Shown here one piece after another: positions 20,791 through 30,283 of a stretch of 64,000 nucleotides of DNA (position 1 is the first letter of the stretch; every line of letters starts with the position of its first letter). The notes beneath the pieces were generated by a model. That model was not told where the DNA came from and did not search any database. It saw only the letters and a list, made by a program, of their open reading frames with translations. The translations under genes were made by a program, and so were the position numbers. This DNA is from Devosia sp. Root436 (GTDB lineage: Bacteria; Pseudomonadota; Alphaproteobacteria; Rhizobiales; Devosiaceae): contig NZ_LMEM01000010.1 in NCBI RefSeq assembly GCF_001426345.1, positions 340,135-404,134 of the forward strand. The letters are read 5' to 3'.

Positions 20791-21225
20791 ATGGCCTATT
20801 GGCTGATGAAATCGGAGCCCGATGTCTTCTCCTTCGACGACATGGTGGCCAAGACCAAGCGCGGCGAGCCCGAGCAGTGGCATGGCGTGCGCAACTACAC
20901 GGCGCGCAACAACATGATGGAAATGCAGCTGGGAGACCTGGCCTTTTTCTATCATTCCAATATCGGCAAGGAGATCGTGGGCATCATCAAGGTGATCGCC
21001 CTGGCCCATCCTGACAGCACCGCCGAGCCCAACGATAAGGGCAAGATTGTCTGGCAATGCGTCGATGTGGAAGCGGTGAAGCCGCTGCCCAAGCCGGTGA
21101 CCTTGGCCGAGGTCAAGGCCACGCCGGAACTGGCCAATCTCGAACTGGTGCGGCTCTCGCGGCTATCGGTGTCGCGGGTCGGCGAGGATGAGTGGAAGCT
21201 GATCTGCAAGATGGGCGGGCTTTAG
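20791..21225 (+). CDS. EVE-domain protein
   Basis: 144 residues forming one EVE domain (PUA-like, related to YTH readers and thymocyte nuclear protein 1). Seen: YWLMKSEPDVFSFDDM at the start, the WHGVRNYTARNNM binding-pocket segment near residue 30, and GDLAFFYHSN near residue 49. EVE domains bind modified bases in nucleic acids. The place after gpsA/YciI is housekeeping-like, so there is no sign of a restriction system here. A palindromic repeat follows the gene. Confidence 0.92.
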   Translation: MAYWLMKSEPDVFSFDDMVAKTKRGEPEQWHGVRNYTARNNMMEMQLGDLAFFYHSNIGKEIVGIIKVIALAHPDSTAEPNDKGKIVWQCVDVEAVKPLPKPVTLAEVKATPELANLELVRLSRLSVSRVGEDEWKLICKMGGL

Positions 21226-21298
21226 GGCGTGGTTGCCCCTTCCGCGTCCCTGGAATTGTCGGTTCTTGCGCCTCCCTCCCCTCGAGGGGGAGGGCTAT

Positions 21299-21461
21299 CG
21301 CATATGAGAGTGGAGCCCAAGTAACCTCGCCCCTGAGGGGAGAGGTCGACCCGAAGGGTCGGGTGAGGGGTTCAGCGCCGCGGCGGACATTGTGCATTTC
21401 ACCAGCACTGAACCCCTCACCCCACCCTCTCCCCTCAGGGGCGAGGGAGCCCACGCTCAGT
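21299..21461 (+). repeat. Palindromic intergenic element, family A, copy 1
   Basis: Inverted arms CCTCGCCCCTGAGGGGAGAG (from 21325) and the matching CTCTCCCCTCAGGGGCGAGG (to 21446), with inner arms TGAGGGGTTCAG/CTGAACCCCTCA. The outer flank contains AGTGGAGC on the left and GAGCCCACGCTCAGTG on the right. The same layout recurs at 34413 and 60158. A short extra palindrome lies at 21273-21294. It fills most of the 372-base gap 21226-21597, in which I see no gene. Confidence 0.85.
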
Positions 21462-21597
21462 GACGAGACTGCTTCCTTCCTCCATAAGGGGGAGGGTGGA
21501 CAGTGCCGATAGGGAAGTGTCGCCATCGACTCTAGGCTGTCGGCGTTCCGAACGCTAATCTCCCTCTCGCGCAAATAGCGCTCGGGGGAAATCAATC

Positions 21598-22002
21598 ATG
21601 TCGCATTTCGCCGTCAACTGGCTCGCCGTGATCCTGGCCACTGTCGTCAGCTGGAGCTTCGGGGCCGGGTGGTACATGCTGCTGGCCAGGCAGTGGACTG
21701 CCGCCATCGGCAAGAAGCCCGAGGATATCGATAAGGCCGATTACACGCCCTATCTATGGTCGGTGCTGTGCCTGCTGGTCATGGCCTATTTCATCGCCCT
21801 GCTGACGCCGCTGCTGACCGGCTCGCTCAGCGTCACCAACGGGCTGATCGTCGGTGCTCATATGTGGCTGGGCTTCATCGCCACATCCATGGTGCTCAAC
21901 CATCGCTACCAGGGTGCGCGCTGGTCGCTCACCGTCATCGATGGTGGCTACCTGCTGGCGGTGCTGCTGATCGACGGGGCGATCGTGGGCGTGTTCGGGT
22001 AG
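21598..22002 (+). CDS. DUF1761-family membrane protein
   Basis: 134 residues with four hydrophobic helices (about 5-25, 57-77, 85-105, 115-133). The N-terminal NWLAVILATVVSWSFGAGWYMLL and the central GLIVGAHMWLGFIATSMVLNHRYQ match the DUF1761 pattern. Function unknown. It stands alone between two palindromic elements and converges on yciB. Confidence 0.75.
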   Translation: MSHFAVNWLAVILATVVSWSFGAGWYMLLARQWTAAIGKKPEDIDKADYTPYLWSVLCLLVMAYFIALLTPLLTGSLSVTNGLIVGAHMWLGFIATSMVLNHRYQGARWSLTVIDGGYLLAVLLIDGAIVGVFG

Positions 22003-22014
22003 GCGCGCAGCGCC

Positions 22015-22138
22015 ACCTCTCCCTTGGGGGAGAGGTCGACCCCTTCGGGTCGGGTGAGGGGGCCTTCCCCGAACACCGAGCCAAGTAAAGGCCCCCTCAC
22101 CCGGCCTTCGGCCGACCTCTCCCCCGAAGGGAGAGGTG
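22015..22138 (+). repeat. Palindromic intergenic element (GAGAGGTCG type) between convergent genes
   Basis: Arms CCTCTCCCTTGGGGGAGAGGTCG (22016-) and CGACCTCTCCCCCGAAGGGAGAGG (to 22137), with inner CGGGTGAGGGGGCC/GGCCCCCTCACCCGG. It occupies the whole space between the DUF1761 gene and yciB and could act as a terminator in both directions. Confidence 0.8.
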
Positions 22139-22146
22139 AAGAGGTG

Positions 22147-22776
22147 CTAACTCTCCACCACGATCGGCGGTACGTGCTTGGGCTCGGCCGGCGGGGCGTA
22201 TTTGTTGAGCAGGCCGACCTGGGTGATCGAGAAGATCACGGTCAGCGGCATCACGCCCCAGACCTTGAAGGCGACCCAGATATCGGTCGAGAAATTGCGC
22301 CACAGGATCTCGTTGATGACAGCGAGAACCACGAAGAACAGGCCCCAGTTCAGCGTCAGCTTGCTCCAGCCCTCGGGGCGCAGCTTGTAGACGTCGCCGA
22401 AGACGTATTTCAGCAGCGATTGTCCGAAGACCAGCCCGCCCAGCAGCACCGCCGCGAACAGCGAATTGGTGATGGTCGGCTTGATCTTGATGAAGGTGTC
22501 GTCCTGCAGCCAGAGCGTCAGTCCGCCGAAGACCAGCACGACGACGCCAGTCACCAGCGGCATGATGGCGATCTTCTTGAGGATCAGCCAGGTCAGCACC
22601 AGCGAAATCACCATGGCGCCCATGAACCAGGCGGTGGCGACGAAAATGTCGGCGCGCGCATTGGCGATGAAGAACACCACCAGCGGGCCCAGTTCGAGCG
22701 CCATCTTGGTCAGCTGCGGGCGCAACTCGTCCCAGTTGATTTCGGGCTCGGCTTTCTCGGTGGCTTTTTCGACCAT
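22147..22776 (-). CDS. yciB: Inner-membrane septation protein A family (YciB/IspZ)
   Basis: 209 residues from ATG 22776, with five to six hydrophobic helices spaced from residue 25 to 200. Seen: [17 protein letters not shown] and the late conserved [32 protein letters not shown] region (here residues about 140-172). YciB is linked to envelope integrity and septation in enterobacteria. The open frame continues upstream into the ftsY region but without homology. It follows ftsY on the same strand. Confidence 0.9.
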   Translation of the reverse strand: MVEKATEKAEPEINWDELRPQLTKMALELGPLVVFFIANARADIFVATAWFMGAMVISLVLTWLILKKIAIMPLVTGVVVLVFGGLTLWLQDDTFIKIKPTITNSLFAAVLLGGLVFGQSLLKYVFGDVYKLRPEGWSKLTLNWGLFFVVLAVINEILWRNFSTDIWVAFKVWGVMPLTVIFSITQVGLLNKYAPPAEPKHVPPIVVES

Positions 22777-22867
22777 GGGCAAGGCTTTCAGTTCGACGCG
22801 TTGCAATGTGAGGGCAAGCGCCGGGTGATGCAAGGCGGGATAGACCGCAAGCGTGGTGAGATTGGGG

Positions 22868-24103
22868 CTATTCCCCTCCCGCAATGGCCCGGGCGAAGTC
22901 GCTGGCGGTAAACGGTTCGAGATCGCCCACGCTTTCGCCGACGCCGATGAAGTGCACCGGCAGGCCGAATTTGCGGGCAATGGCGACGAGAATGCCGCCG
23001 CGTGCCGTGCCGTCGAGCTTGGTCATGACCAGCCCGGTCACGCCGGCGCGCTGGCCGAAGATTTCCACCTGCCTGAGGGCGTTTTGTCCGGTGGTGGCAT
23101 CGAGCGTCAGCAGGGTGGCATGGGGGGCGCTGGGATCGACCTTCTTGATGACGCGGATGATCTTTTCCAGCTCGTTCATCAGCTCGTCGCGGTTCTGCAG
23201 CCGCCCCGCCGTATCGATGATGAGCACGTCGCGGCCCTCGGCCTTTGCCTGCGTCACCGCGTCATAGGCGAGGCCCGAAGCGTCGGCACCGGCCGGGCGG
23301 GTAATGACCGGCGCATTGGTGCGCTGGCCCCAGACCTGCAATTGCTCGATTGCGGCGGCGCGGAAGGTGTCGCCGGCCGCGAGCATCACCGACTTGCCCT
23401 CGACCGCCAGCTTCTGCGCCAGCTTGCCGATAGTGGTGGTCTTGCCCGAGCCGTTGACGCCGATCATCAGGATGACGAAGGGTTTTTGCGCGGGGTCGAT
23501 CACCAGCGGCAGGGCAACCGGACCCAGCACCTTCTCGACCTCGGCGGCCAGCACGGCGCGGACATCCTCGCCCGATACATCGCGGTCGAAGCGGTCGCGG
23601 CGCAGGGTCTCCGATATGGCCGTGGCGGTCTCAATGCCCAGATCGGCCTGGATCAGCACGTCTTCCAGCTCATCCAGCGTCGCCGCATCGAGCTTGCGCT
23701 TGGTAAAGACCGAGGTGATCGAGCCGGTGAGCTGGTCGGACGAGCGCTTGAGGCCGGTGGCCAGCCGAACAAACCAGCCCTGGCGCGGCGCTTCGAGGGG
23801 AACCTCCACCATGGCGGGCGGATCGATGGCAACCGCCATGGTCTCGACCACCGGCTCCGGCTGGGGCTGCGGCGTGGACTGCTCCTCGATATCCTCGACA
23901 TAGTCGGGCGTGGTTTCCGGCGGACCGGGCAAGGGGACGGGTTCAGGCTCGGGTACCACATCAGGTGGTGGCGCGGGCGTGGGCGCGACCGGCTCGGGCG
24001 CCGGCGCCGGGGTTTCCGGCCGCGTTTCGGGCGGCGCAGGCGTCTGCACCGGCGGCTCGCCGCCGAACAGGCGCTTGAAGAATCCCGGCTTCTTGTCGGT
24101 CAT
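22868..24103 (-). CDS. ftsY: Signal recognition particle receptor FtsY
   Basis: 411 residues. The first 110 form an acidic and Pro-rich variable A domain, then come the NG GTPase domains. Seen: [16 protein letters not shown] (G1) near residue 213, the DTAGR segment near 295 and [10 protein letters not shown] near 355. It docks SRP-ribosome complexes at the membrane; the partner Ffh is encoded at 30.9 kb. It lies in an operon-like series dapF-mtaB-ftsY-yciB. Confidence 0.96.
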   Translation of the reverse strand: MTDKKPGFFKRLFGGEPPVQTPAPPETRPETPAPAPEPVAPTPAPPPDVVPEPEPVPLPGPPETTPDYVEDIEEQSTPQPQPEPVVETMAVAIDPPAMVEVPLEAPRQGWFVRLATGLKRSSDQLTGSITSVFTKRKLDAATLDELEDVLIQADLGIETATAISETLRRDRFDRDVSGEDVRAVLAAEVEKVLGPVALPLVIDPAQKPFVILMIGVNGSGKTTTIGKLAQKLAVEGKSVMLAAGDTFRAAAIEQLQVWGQRTNAPVITRPAGADASGLAYDAVTQAKAEGRDVLIIDTAGRLQNRDELMNELEKIIRVIKKVDPSAPHATLLTLDATTGQNALRQVEIFGQRAGVTGLVMTKLDGTARGGILVAIARKFGLPVHFIGVGESVGDLEPFTASDFARAIAGGE

Positions 24104-24123
24104 TTTTTGCCTTTGGTCCGTAT

Positions 24124-25389
24124 TCAGGCGGCTTCGCGCAGCGCTTCGCCGATCAGCCCATCAGCGGCAGTGCCCGTAACCCGAACGGCCAGCAGCTCGC
24201 CCGGTTGCGAGCCCGCCACGGTGACCGGCACGAACTGTTCGGTGCGGCCCAGGCCGTTGCGCTCGATGAGGACGTTCTCGATCTTGCCGATCCGGCTGGC
24301 CATCAGATTTGCCAGCTGCAGGTTGCCGGCCTGCCGCAAGATTTCTGCCCGATTTCTTGCGATTTTCTTGTCCACCTGCGGCATGCGGGCGGCGGGTGTG
24401 CCCTCGCGCGGCGAATAGGGGAAGACGTGGAGATAGGTCAGGTCCGCCTCGGCGACGATGGCGAGCGTATTGGCAAACATGGCGTCGGTTTCGGTGGGGA
24501 AGCCGGCGATGATATCGGCGCCGAAGACCATGTCGGGGCGCAGGCTGCGCAGCTTGCCGACAATGGCCAGCGCGTCGTCCCTGGAGTGGCGGCGCTTCAT
24601 GCGTTTCAGAATCATGTCGTCGCCCGATTGCAGGCTGAGATGCAGATGCGGCATCAGCCTTCGGTCGGTAGCCACGGCATCATACAGCGCTTCGTCGGCC
24701 TCGATGGAGTCGATGGAAGAAATGCGCAGGCGCGGCAGATCGGGGACATGGCGCAGGATGGACTGGGTCAGCTTGCCCAGGGTCGGGCTGCCGGGCAGGT
24801 CGGGGCCGTAGGAGGTGATGTCGACGCCAGTCAGGACCACTTCGCGATAGCCGTTGGCGACGAGCTTTTTCACCTGCTCGACCACCATGCCCATGGGCAC
24901 CGATCGCGAGGGGCCGCGGCCGAAGGGGATGATGCAGAAGGTGCAGCGGTGGTCGCAGCCGTTCTGCACCTGGACGAAGGCGCGGGCGCGGCCGTCCATG
25001 CCCTCGATCAGGTGGCCGGCGGTTTCCCGCACGCTCATGATATCGTTGACCTGCACCTTGTCGTTGAGCGGCGTGCCGAAGACCATGGGGGCGTAGCTCT
25101 GCGCCTTCATCTTGTCGGCATTACCGATGACGAGGTCGACCTCCGCCATGTCGCCGAAGCTGCGGGCTTCGGTCTGCGCGGCGCAGCCGGTGACGATGAT
25201 GCGGGCCGATGGATTGTCGCGGCGGGCCTTGCGCACGGCCTGCCTGGCCTGTTTCACCGCTTCGGCAGTGACGGCGCAGGTATTGATGATGATGGCATTG
25301 TCGAGCCCGGCCTTTTCGGCCTCTGATTTCATCACCTCGGCTTCGTAGGCGTTGAGCCGGCAGCCGAATGTTACCGTTTCGACGGCCAT
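24124..25389 (-). CDS. mtaB: tRNA t6A37 methylthiotransferase MtaB
   Basis: 421-residue radical-SAM methylthiotransferase converting t6A37 to ms2t6A37. Seen: N-terminal TFGCRLNAYEAEVM with the first accessory-cluster Cys, further Cys residues near 38 and 73 for that cluster, the radical-SAM triad in CDHRCTFCIIPFGRG near residue 145, and a C-terminal TRAM domain. RLNAYE separates MtaB from MiaB and RimO. The start at 25389 shares one base with the dapF stop. It depends on t6A made by TsaD, encoded at 18.4 kb. Confidence 0.93.
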   Translation of the reverse strand: MAVETVTFGCRLNAYEAEVMKSEAEKAGLDNAIIINTCAVTAEAVKQARQAVRKARRDNPSARIIVTGCAAQTEARSFGDMAEVDLVIGNADKMKAQSYAPMVFGTPLNDKVQVNDIMSVRETAGHLIEGMDGRARAFVQVQNGCDHRCTFCIIPFGRGPSRSVPMGMVVEQVKKLVANGYREVVLTGVDITSYGPDLPGSPTLGKLTQSILRHVPDLPRLRISSIDSIEADEALYDAVATDRRLMPHLHLSLQSGDDMILKRMKRRHSRDDALAIVGKLRSLRPDMVFGADIIAGFPTETDAMFANTLAIVAEADLTYLHVFPYSPREGTPAARMPQVDKKIARNRAEILRQAGNLQLANLMASRIGKIENVLIERNGLGRTEQFVPVTVAGSQPGELLAVRVTGTAADGLIGEALREAA

Positions 25390-26264
25390 CAGGCCGCCAC
25401 CTCGTTGCGCGCCCAAAGGCCGGAGGCGGGGTCGAGCGTACCAGTCCATTCGAGCTCGGCCGGGCCGGTCAGTACCACATGGTCGTCGTCGCGCCATGCT
25501 ACGAACAGGTCCCCGCCGGGCAGGGTGACGGTGGCGGATCGTGCCGTGCGGCGGGTGCGGGCGCCATTGACCACGGCGGCGCAGGCGGCGGTGCCGCAGG
25601 CTTCGGTGAGGCCGGCGCCGCGTTCCCAGGTGCGGAGGATAATCTTGTCCTGGGCCACCACCTGGGCGATGGAGATATTGGCGCGTTCTGGGAAGATGGG
25701 GTGGTTTTCCAGCATGGGCCCGAAGCGGTCGAGCGCATAGTTCCACACATCGTCATGCACCCAGAAGGTGGCTTGCGGATTGCCCATCGAGGCGACCGAA
25801 GGCGAATGGAGCACTGGCGCGTCGATCGGGCCGATCTGTAATTCGATCTTGCGGGTGTCGGCAAATTCATCGGCCAGGGGAATGTCGTACCAGGCGAACT
25901 TTGGCGTGCCCATGTCGACGGTGATCATGCCGTCGTCGCGGGTCTCGCCAAACAGGATCCCAGCCACGGTCTCGAAGGTGAACTTCTGCTGGCCCTGCTC
26001 TGCCGTCAGCATCTGCACCACGCAGCGCATGCCATTGCCGCAGGCCTGGGCGATGGAGCCATCCGAATTGATGATCTCGATATAGTTGGCGGTGCCTGGC
26101 GTGCGGGAATCGTGGATTGCCATGATCTGGTCGAAGCTGGTCCCGGCGGTCGCATTGATGGCGATCGCCGCCGCCGGGGTGACCCGGTCGGCGCGGCCGC
26201 GCATGTCGGCCACGATGATCTGGTTGCCCAGCCCGTTCATCTTGAGAAACGGCGCGCCGCTCAA
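25389..26264 (-). CDS. dapF: Diaminopimelate epimerase
   Basis: 291 residues converting LL- to meso-diaminopimelate for lysine and peptidoglycan. Seen: [13 protein letters not shown] at the start, the first catalytic Cys in [10 protein letters not shown] near residue 81, and the second in [13 protein letters not shown] near residue 225. The open frame has no ATG before the conserved region. TTG 26264, with GAGGCAG eight bases before it, gives a normal N terminus and is my choice; another TTG lies at 26285. Overlap with mtaB indicates coupling. Confidence 0.92.
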   Translation of the reverse strand: MSGAPFLKMNGLGNQIIVADMRGRADRVTPAAAIAINATAGTSFDQIMAIHDSRTPGTANYIEIINSDGSIAQACGNGMRCVVQMLTAEQGQQKFTFETVAGILFGETRDDGMITVDMGTPKFAWYDIPLADEFADTRKIELQIGPIDAPVLHSPSVASMGNPQATFWVHDDVWNYALDRFGPMLENHPIFPERANISIAQVVAQDKIILRTWERGAGLTEACGTAACAAVVNGARTRRTARSATVTLPGGDLFVAWRDDDHVVLTGPAELEWTGTLDPASGLWARNEVAA

Positions 26265-26341
26265 TTGGTCTGCCTCGTCCAATGCTGTTCGGGCTCTATA
26301 TGGCGGATAAAGGCGAAAATTGCCAGTGCGGGGCGCCTTTT

Positions 26342-26447
26342 CCTTCTCCCCGCGCGGGAGAAGGGGGCGCGCAGCCCCGGATGAGGGGTCTGCGATGGGG
26401 AAGGCAAACCCCTCACCCGCCCTCTTCCGCAAGGGGAGAGGGGAAGA
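26342..26447 (+). repeat. Palindromic intergenic element in the dapF/cupin divergent region
   Basis: CCTTCTCCCCGCGCGGGAGAAGG at the left, then GGATGAGGGGT and the opposing ACCCCTCACCCGCCCTCTTCCGCAAGGGGAGAGGGG. It belongs with the loose family of CTC-rich palindromes seen at 22015, 42517 and 52511. The 339-base gap 26265-26603 holds this, the dapF upstream region and the leader of the next operon; no further gene is visible. Confidence 0.7.
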
Positions 26448-26603
26448 AAGTCTAAAAATATTCATATTTTGTAAGGGTTTCGCACTTCATGGCGCCTTAA
26501 CCAGCAAACCAGTCTGGGCGCGCCAAAGTTGAGCTTGTCGGTTACCTTCCGCCCAGATGTTGAGGATCGACCCTTTCCGCCAACGCCTTGGAGGCCCGGC
26601 CCC

Positions 26604-27563
26604 ATGAACATGACCATGCAGACCGACCAGATCATCACCGACTGGCAGCCTCATTTCCCGTCCCTGTGGGGCAATCATTCGCTGGCGCTGAGCCATCGCC
26701 TGGCCGCTTCGCCGCTGTTCAGCGACGATGCGCTGGCGCGATTGATCGACAAGTCGCCGCGCGAGGCCTACCACGTCAATTATTCGCAGAAGACGCCGGG
26801 CAATCCGCCCAAGCGCCGCGAGGGCGAGATCAAGGGCCTGACCGGCCACGAAGTGCTTGATGTGGTCAGGAACGGCAATATCTGGGTCAATCTCACTGCC
26901 CCGGCCAGCGTCGATCCCGCCTATGGCGAACTGCTCGACAGCCTCTATGCCGAATTCGAGGAGCGCGTTCCCGGCTACAAGAGCTACAAGCGAAATCTCA
27001 CCATCCTCATTTCCTCGCCGAATGTCTCGGTGAAATATCATTCGGACGTACCCGGCCAGAGCCTGTGGCAGGTGCGCGGCACCAAGAAGGTGTTCGTCTA
27101 TCCGGCCAACAAGCCGTTCATTTCGCAGCCGGCGCTGGAAAAGCTCATTCTCGGGCAGCTCCGCGAAACCGACATGCCCTATGAGAGCTGGTACGACGAC
27201 TATGCCGAAGTGCATATGCTCGAAGCCGGCAAGATGCTGCACTGGCCGCTCAACGGGCCGCATCGGGTGGTCAACGAGAATATGCTCAATGTCTCCTTCA
27301 CCACCGAACACTGGACCGACGAGCTGCGCAAGCACTATGCGGTCAACTATGCCAACGGCTTCCTGCGCTCCAAACTGGGCATGCAGAAGCTGAGCCAGCA
27401 GGTGACCGGCGCGTCCTATCTGGTCAAGCTGGCCACGGCCGCGGCGGTCAAGTTCACCCCGCTCAATCCGCAGAAGAAGAAGGTCTATACCGTCGACTTC
27501 CAGGTCGATCCGACCGCGCCCGAAGGCGTGCGCGACATCGAGGGTTATTCCTTCAGCAAATGA
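26604..27563 (+). CDS. Cupin/JmjC-like (2-oxoglutarate/Fe(II)-type) domain protein
   Basis: 319 residues from ATG 26604, with GGAGG nine bases upstream. The centre has a double-stranded beta-helix pattern: HSDVPGQSLWQVRGTKKVFVYP near residue 155 gives the HxD pair, and a later His occurs in HWPLNGPHRVVN near residue 215. This suggests a cupin_8/JmjC-like metal site, consistent with an Fe(II)/2-oxoglutarate hydroxylase. The partner substrate is unknown. It overlaps the next gene by ATGA, so the pair acts together, perhaps on a cell-surface or secondary metabolite (inference). Confidence 0.65.
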   Translation: MNMTMQTDQIITDWQPHFPSLWGNHSLALSHRLAASPLFSDDALARLIDKSPREAYHVNYSQKTPGNPPKRREGEIKGLTGHEVLDVVRNGNIWVNLTAPASVDPAYGELLDSLYAEFEERVPGYKSYKRNLTILISSPNVSVKYHSDVPGQSLWQVRGTKKVFVYPANKPFISQPALEKLILGQLRETDMPYESWYDDYAEVHMLEAGKMLHWPLNGPHRVVNENMLNVSFTTEHWTDELRKHYAVNYANGFLRSKLGMQKLSQQVTGASYLVKLATAAAVKFTPLNPQKKKVYTVDFQVDPTAPEGVRDIEGYSFSK

Positions 27564-28774
27564 GTGCGCTCGGCGTCCTTCCCAGAACCGATGAGCGGCG
27601 GCGTTTTCGCGCCGCCGATCGCGTTGGCGCCGATGTCTGTGCGCTGCGCGCCGCCGTGGTGCGGACGCGCGAAGCGTTCGACGCCATGGCCTATCAATGG
27701 GAAGGGCTCGAAGCCCAGGTCGATGGCGCCCTGCTGTTCCAGGGCAGTGGCTGGGCCAGGGCCATCTTCGATTTCGAGGCCGCCCGCGGCAATGCCGCCT
27801 TCGATCCGGTGGTGGTGACGCTGAGCGATGGCCAGCGCCTCGTGGCAGTGCTGCCGCTTGAGCGCATCCGCACCCGCGCCCGCACCGTGCTGGCGCCGCT
27901 TGGCCATGCCTTCAGTCAATATTCCGATGCGCTGATTTCCGCCGGGCTCGAGCCGCGCGATGCCGTGGCGCGGCTGCTGCGCGCGGCCGTCACGGCGGCC
28001 CCCTGCGATGCGGTGAGTTTTCTCAAGGTGCGCGAGGACAGCCTGCTGGCCCGCGGCATGCCGGCCAACCACCTCGTCACCGGCGCCGAACAGGGCGCGC
28101 CCTATGTGGCGCTCAGCGGCTTCGAAGACTATGCGGCCTATTTCCAGACCATCAAGCCCAAGACGCGCAAGAACATGCGCAATGCCCGCAACCGGCTGGA
28201 GCGCGATGGCGCGGTGACCCACCATGTCGCCGAGACCGCCGGGGAAATGCTTGGCATCATCGAGCGCACGCTGTCGGGCCGGGCCGGGCGTCTGCGCGAT
28301 CAGGGGCTGAGTTCGCGCGCCTTCCGCGATGCCGCCTTTGCCAATTTCTGCGCTTCCATTGCCGGGCGCGCCGACCTGCCGGTGCTGGCCATGTCGCTGC
28401 ACCACAATGGCGAGCCTGTCGCCGAGCAGTGGGGGTTCGTCCACAAGCAGCGCTATTATGCCTTCGTCGCCAGCCGCGACTTCTCCAATTCCGATGAAAG
28501 CCCCGGCAAGCTGCATTTGGGCGAAGTCATCCATGCCTGCGCCGAACGCGGGCTCGACGGCGCCGACCTGATGGTGCCGGTCATGCCCTACAAGCTCACC
28601 TGGGCCACCGAAGTCGTGACGGTGCGGGACTATGCCCTGCCGGTCACGCCGCGCGGCGTGCTGGTACTCAATCTCTGGGACAGGACGCTGCGGCCCTTCA
28701 TCAAGAAGACCGTGCTCAATATGCCCGCCGGCCTGCGGGCCCTGGCTGTCAGGCTGGCAGGTCGCAGTCTCTAA
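27560..28774 (+). CDS. GNAT/FemAB-like acyltransferase (CelD/BcsL-type Acetyltransf_6 domain)
   Basis: 404 residues. The C-terminal half has the FemAB/CelD-type GNAT fold, with YFQTIKPKTRKNMRNARNRL near residue 195, typical of the Acetyltransf_6 group used in exopolysaccharide and cellulose gene clusters. Later segments MSLHHNGEPVAEQWGFVHK and YYAFVASRDFSN near residues 278-310 fit the acyl-CoA site. Translationally coupled to the cupin-like gene. No other polysaccharide genes are adjacent, so the acceptor is unknown. Confidence 0.8.
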   Translation: MSALGVLPRTDERRRFRAADRVGADVCALRAAVVRTREAFDAMAYQWEGLEAQVDGALLFQGSGWARAIFDFEAARGNAAFDPVVVTLSDGQRLVAVLPLERIRTRARTVLAPLGHAFSQYSDALISAGLEPRDAVARLLRAAVTAAPCDAVSFLKVREDSLLARGMPANHLVTGAEQGAPYVALSGFEDYAAYFQTIKPKTRKNMRNARNRLERDGAVTHHVAETAGEMLGIIERTLSGRAGRLRDQGLSSRAFRDAAFANFCASIAGRADLPVLAMSLHHNGEPVAEQWGFVHKQRYYAFVASRDFSNSDESPGKLHLGEVIHACAERGLDGADLMVPVMPYKLTWATEVVTVRDYALPVTPRGVLVLNLWDRTLRPFIKKTVLNMPAGLRALAVRLAGRSL

Positions 28775-28847
28775 AGCGCAAACAGGGTTAATCCTTCCTT
28801 ACCCATTCCGTACTAGGATTCCCCGATGCCGCTCTGGAGGGGGATGC

Positions 28848-30281
28848 ATGACGGCCAGCACTGCGCAAAGACTTGAGTCACGGCATGCCGACGGCATGCG
28901 CCAGACCGATATCGGCGACCGTGCCGGGCGGTTGGGTGTCGAGATCGCCGACGTGGCCGGACTGATTTCGGACCTGTCTGCCATCAGCCAGCAGCAGGGA
29001 TTGCAGGCAGAAGCCGCCCGCACCGCGGCCGGCGAAATGAATGCGGCGGCCGGACAGCTCGGCCGCTCGATGACGACGACGCGCACGGCAGCGGCCGAGG
29101 TGCGCGCCATTCTCAACCAGAGCACCCAGGCCGTGTCGGGCGCGGTGACGCGCACCGCCGATACGATGGCGACCCTGTCCGATGGCGCCATGAGCATCAA
29201 GACCACGCTTGACGGGGTGTCCGGCACCATTCGCAATGTCGAGGCGGCCAGCGCCGCCATCGCCCAGATTGCGCGGGAAACCAAGCTGCTGGCACTCAAT
29301 GCCTCGGTCGAGGCAGCCCGCGCCGGCGATGCCGGGCGCGGCTTTGCCATCATCGCCAATGCGGTCAAGGGACTGGCCGACCAGATTCATGGCTTTTCCA
29401 GCCAGACCAGCAGCAATCTCGAGCAGTTGACCCAGGCCTTGGGCGCGTTGGGCGCGCAGGCCGGTGGTAATGCCGAAGCGGCGCAGCAGGCCATGGCCGA
29501 TTCCGGCGCTGCCGCCGAGGCGAGCTCGACGCTGGCCGACCTGGTGGGCTCGGTCGATCGCCTGGTCACCGATATCGACGCCATGGCGCAGCCGGTGGAG
29601 CAATCCGTGACGGGTTTCGAGACCATGCAGGCCGAACTGGCGGCCTTGGCCGATGGCGTGGCCGAGGGGCGCGGTCACCTGGCCCAGGCCGAAAAGCGGA
29701 CGCAGTCGATCCTGTCGATCTCGGAAGAATTCATGCTGTTCCTGGTGCAGAGCGGCTTTGAAACCGCCGATGCGGCCTTCATCGACCTGGCCCGCTCCAA
29801 GGCCGGCGAGATTTCCGAGCTGTTTTCTGCAGCCGTCGCGCGGGGCCAGATCAGCATGGCGGACCTGTTCGACGAGGCCTATCGGGATGTTCCAGGCAGC
29901 AATCCCAAGCAGGTGCTGACGCGGTTCAATGCCTTTACAGATCGCGTGCTGCCTGACGTGCAGGAGCCGGTGCTGGGCTTTGACAAGCGCATCGCCTTCT
30001 GCGCGGCGGTCGATCGCAATGGCTATCTGCCCACCCACAACACCATCTATTCCCAGCCGCAGGGCAGCGATCCGGTGTGGAACGCCGCCAATTGCCGCAA
30101 CCGGCGCATCTTCAACGACCGGACCGGGCTTTCGGCCGGGCGCTCGACCCGGCCCTTCCTGCTGCAGACCTATCGGCGCGACATGGGCGGCGGGCAGTTT
30201 GCGCTGATGAAGGATTGCTCGGCCCCGATCATCGTCAATGGCCGGCATTGGGGCGGGCTGAGGCTGGCCTTCAAGGTCTAG
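28848..30281 (+). CDS. Soluble methyl-accepting chemotaxis-type receptor
   Basis: 477 residues, with no membrane segment. A methyl-accepting signalling region occupies about residues 25-290, with the hairpin-tip signature QIARETKLLALNASVEAARAG near residue 140. A separate C-terminal sensory domain (about 330-477) has DRNGYLPTHN and ANCRNRRIFNDRTG, typical of cytosolic alphaproteobacterial receptors. GGAGG precedes ATG 28848 (ATG 28844 is out of frame). It is probably a cytoplasmic chemotaxis or energy-taxis receptor. No che genes are in the window. No pentapeptide CheR tether is visible at the C terminus. Confidence 0.85.
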   Translation: MTASTAQRLESRHADGMRQTDIGDRAGRLGVEIADVAGLISDLSAISQQQGLQAEAARTAAGEMNAAAGQLGRSMTTTRTAAAEVRAILNQSTQAVSGAVTRTADTMATLSDGAMSIKTTLDGVSGTIRNVEAASAAIAQIARETKLLALNASVEAARAGDAGRGFAIIANAVKGLADQIHGFSSQTSSNLEQLTQALGALGAQAGGNAEAAQQAMADSGAAAEASSTLADLVGSVDRLVTDIDAMAQPVEQSVTGFETMQAELAALADGVAEGRGHLAQAEKRTQSILSISEEFMLFLVQSGFETADAAFIDLARSKAGEISELFSAAVARGQISMADLFDEAYRDVPGSNPKQVLTRFNAFTDRVLPDVQEPVLGFDKRIAFCAAVDRNGYLPTHNTIYSQPQGSDPVWNAANCRNRRIFNDRTGLSAGRSTRPFLLQTYRRDMGGGQFALMKDCSAPIIVNGRHWGGLRLAFKV

Positions 30282-30283
30282 AC

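Noticed and set aside
20791..21225. EVE-domain gene as part of a restriction or defence system
   Set aside because: It sits in a housekeeping operon after gpsA and the YciI gene with no nuclease or methylase partner.
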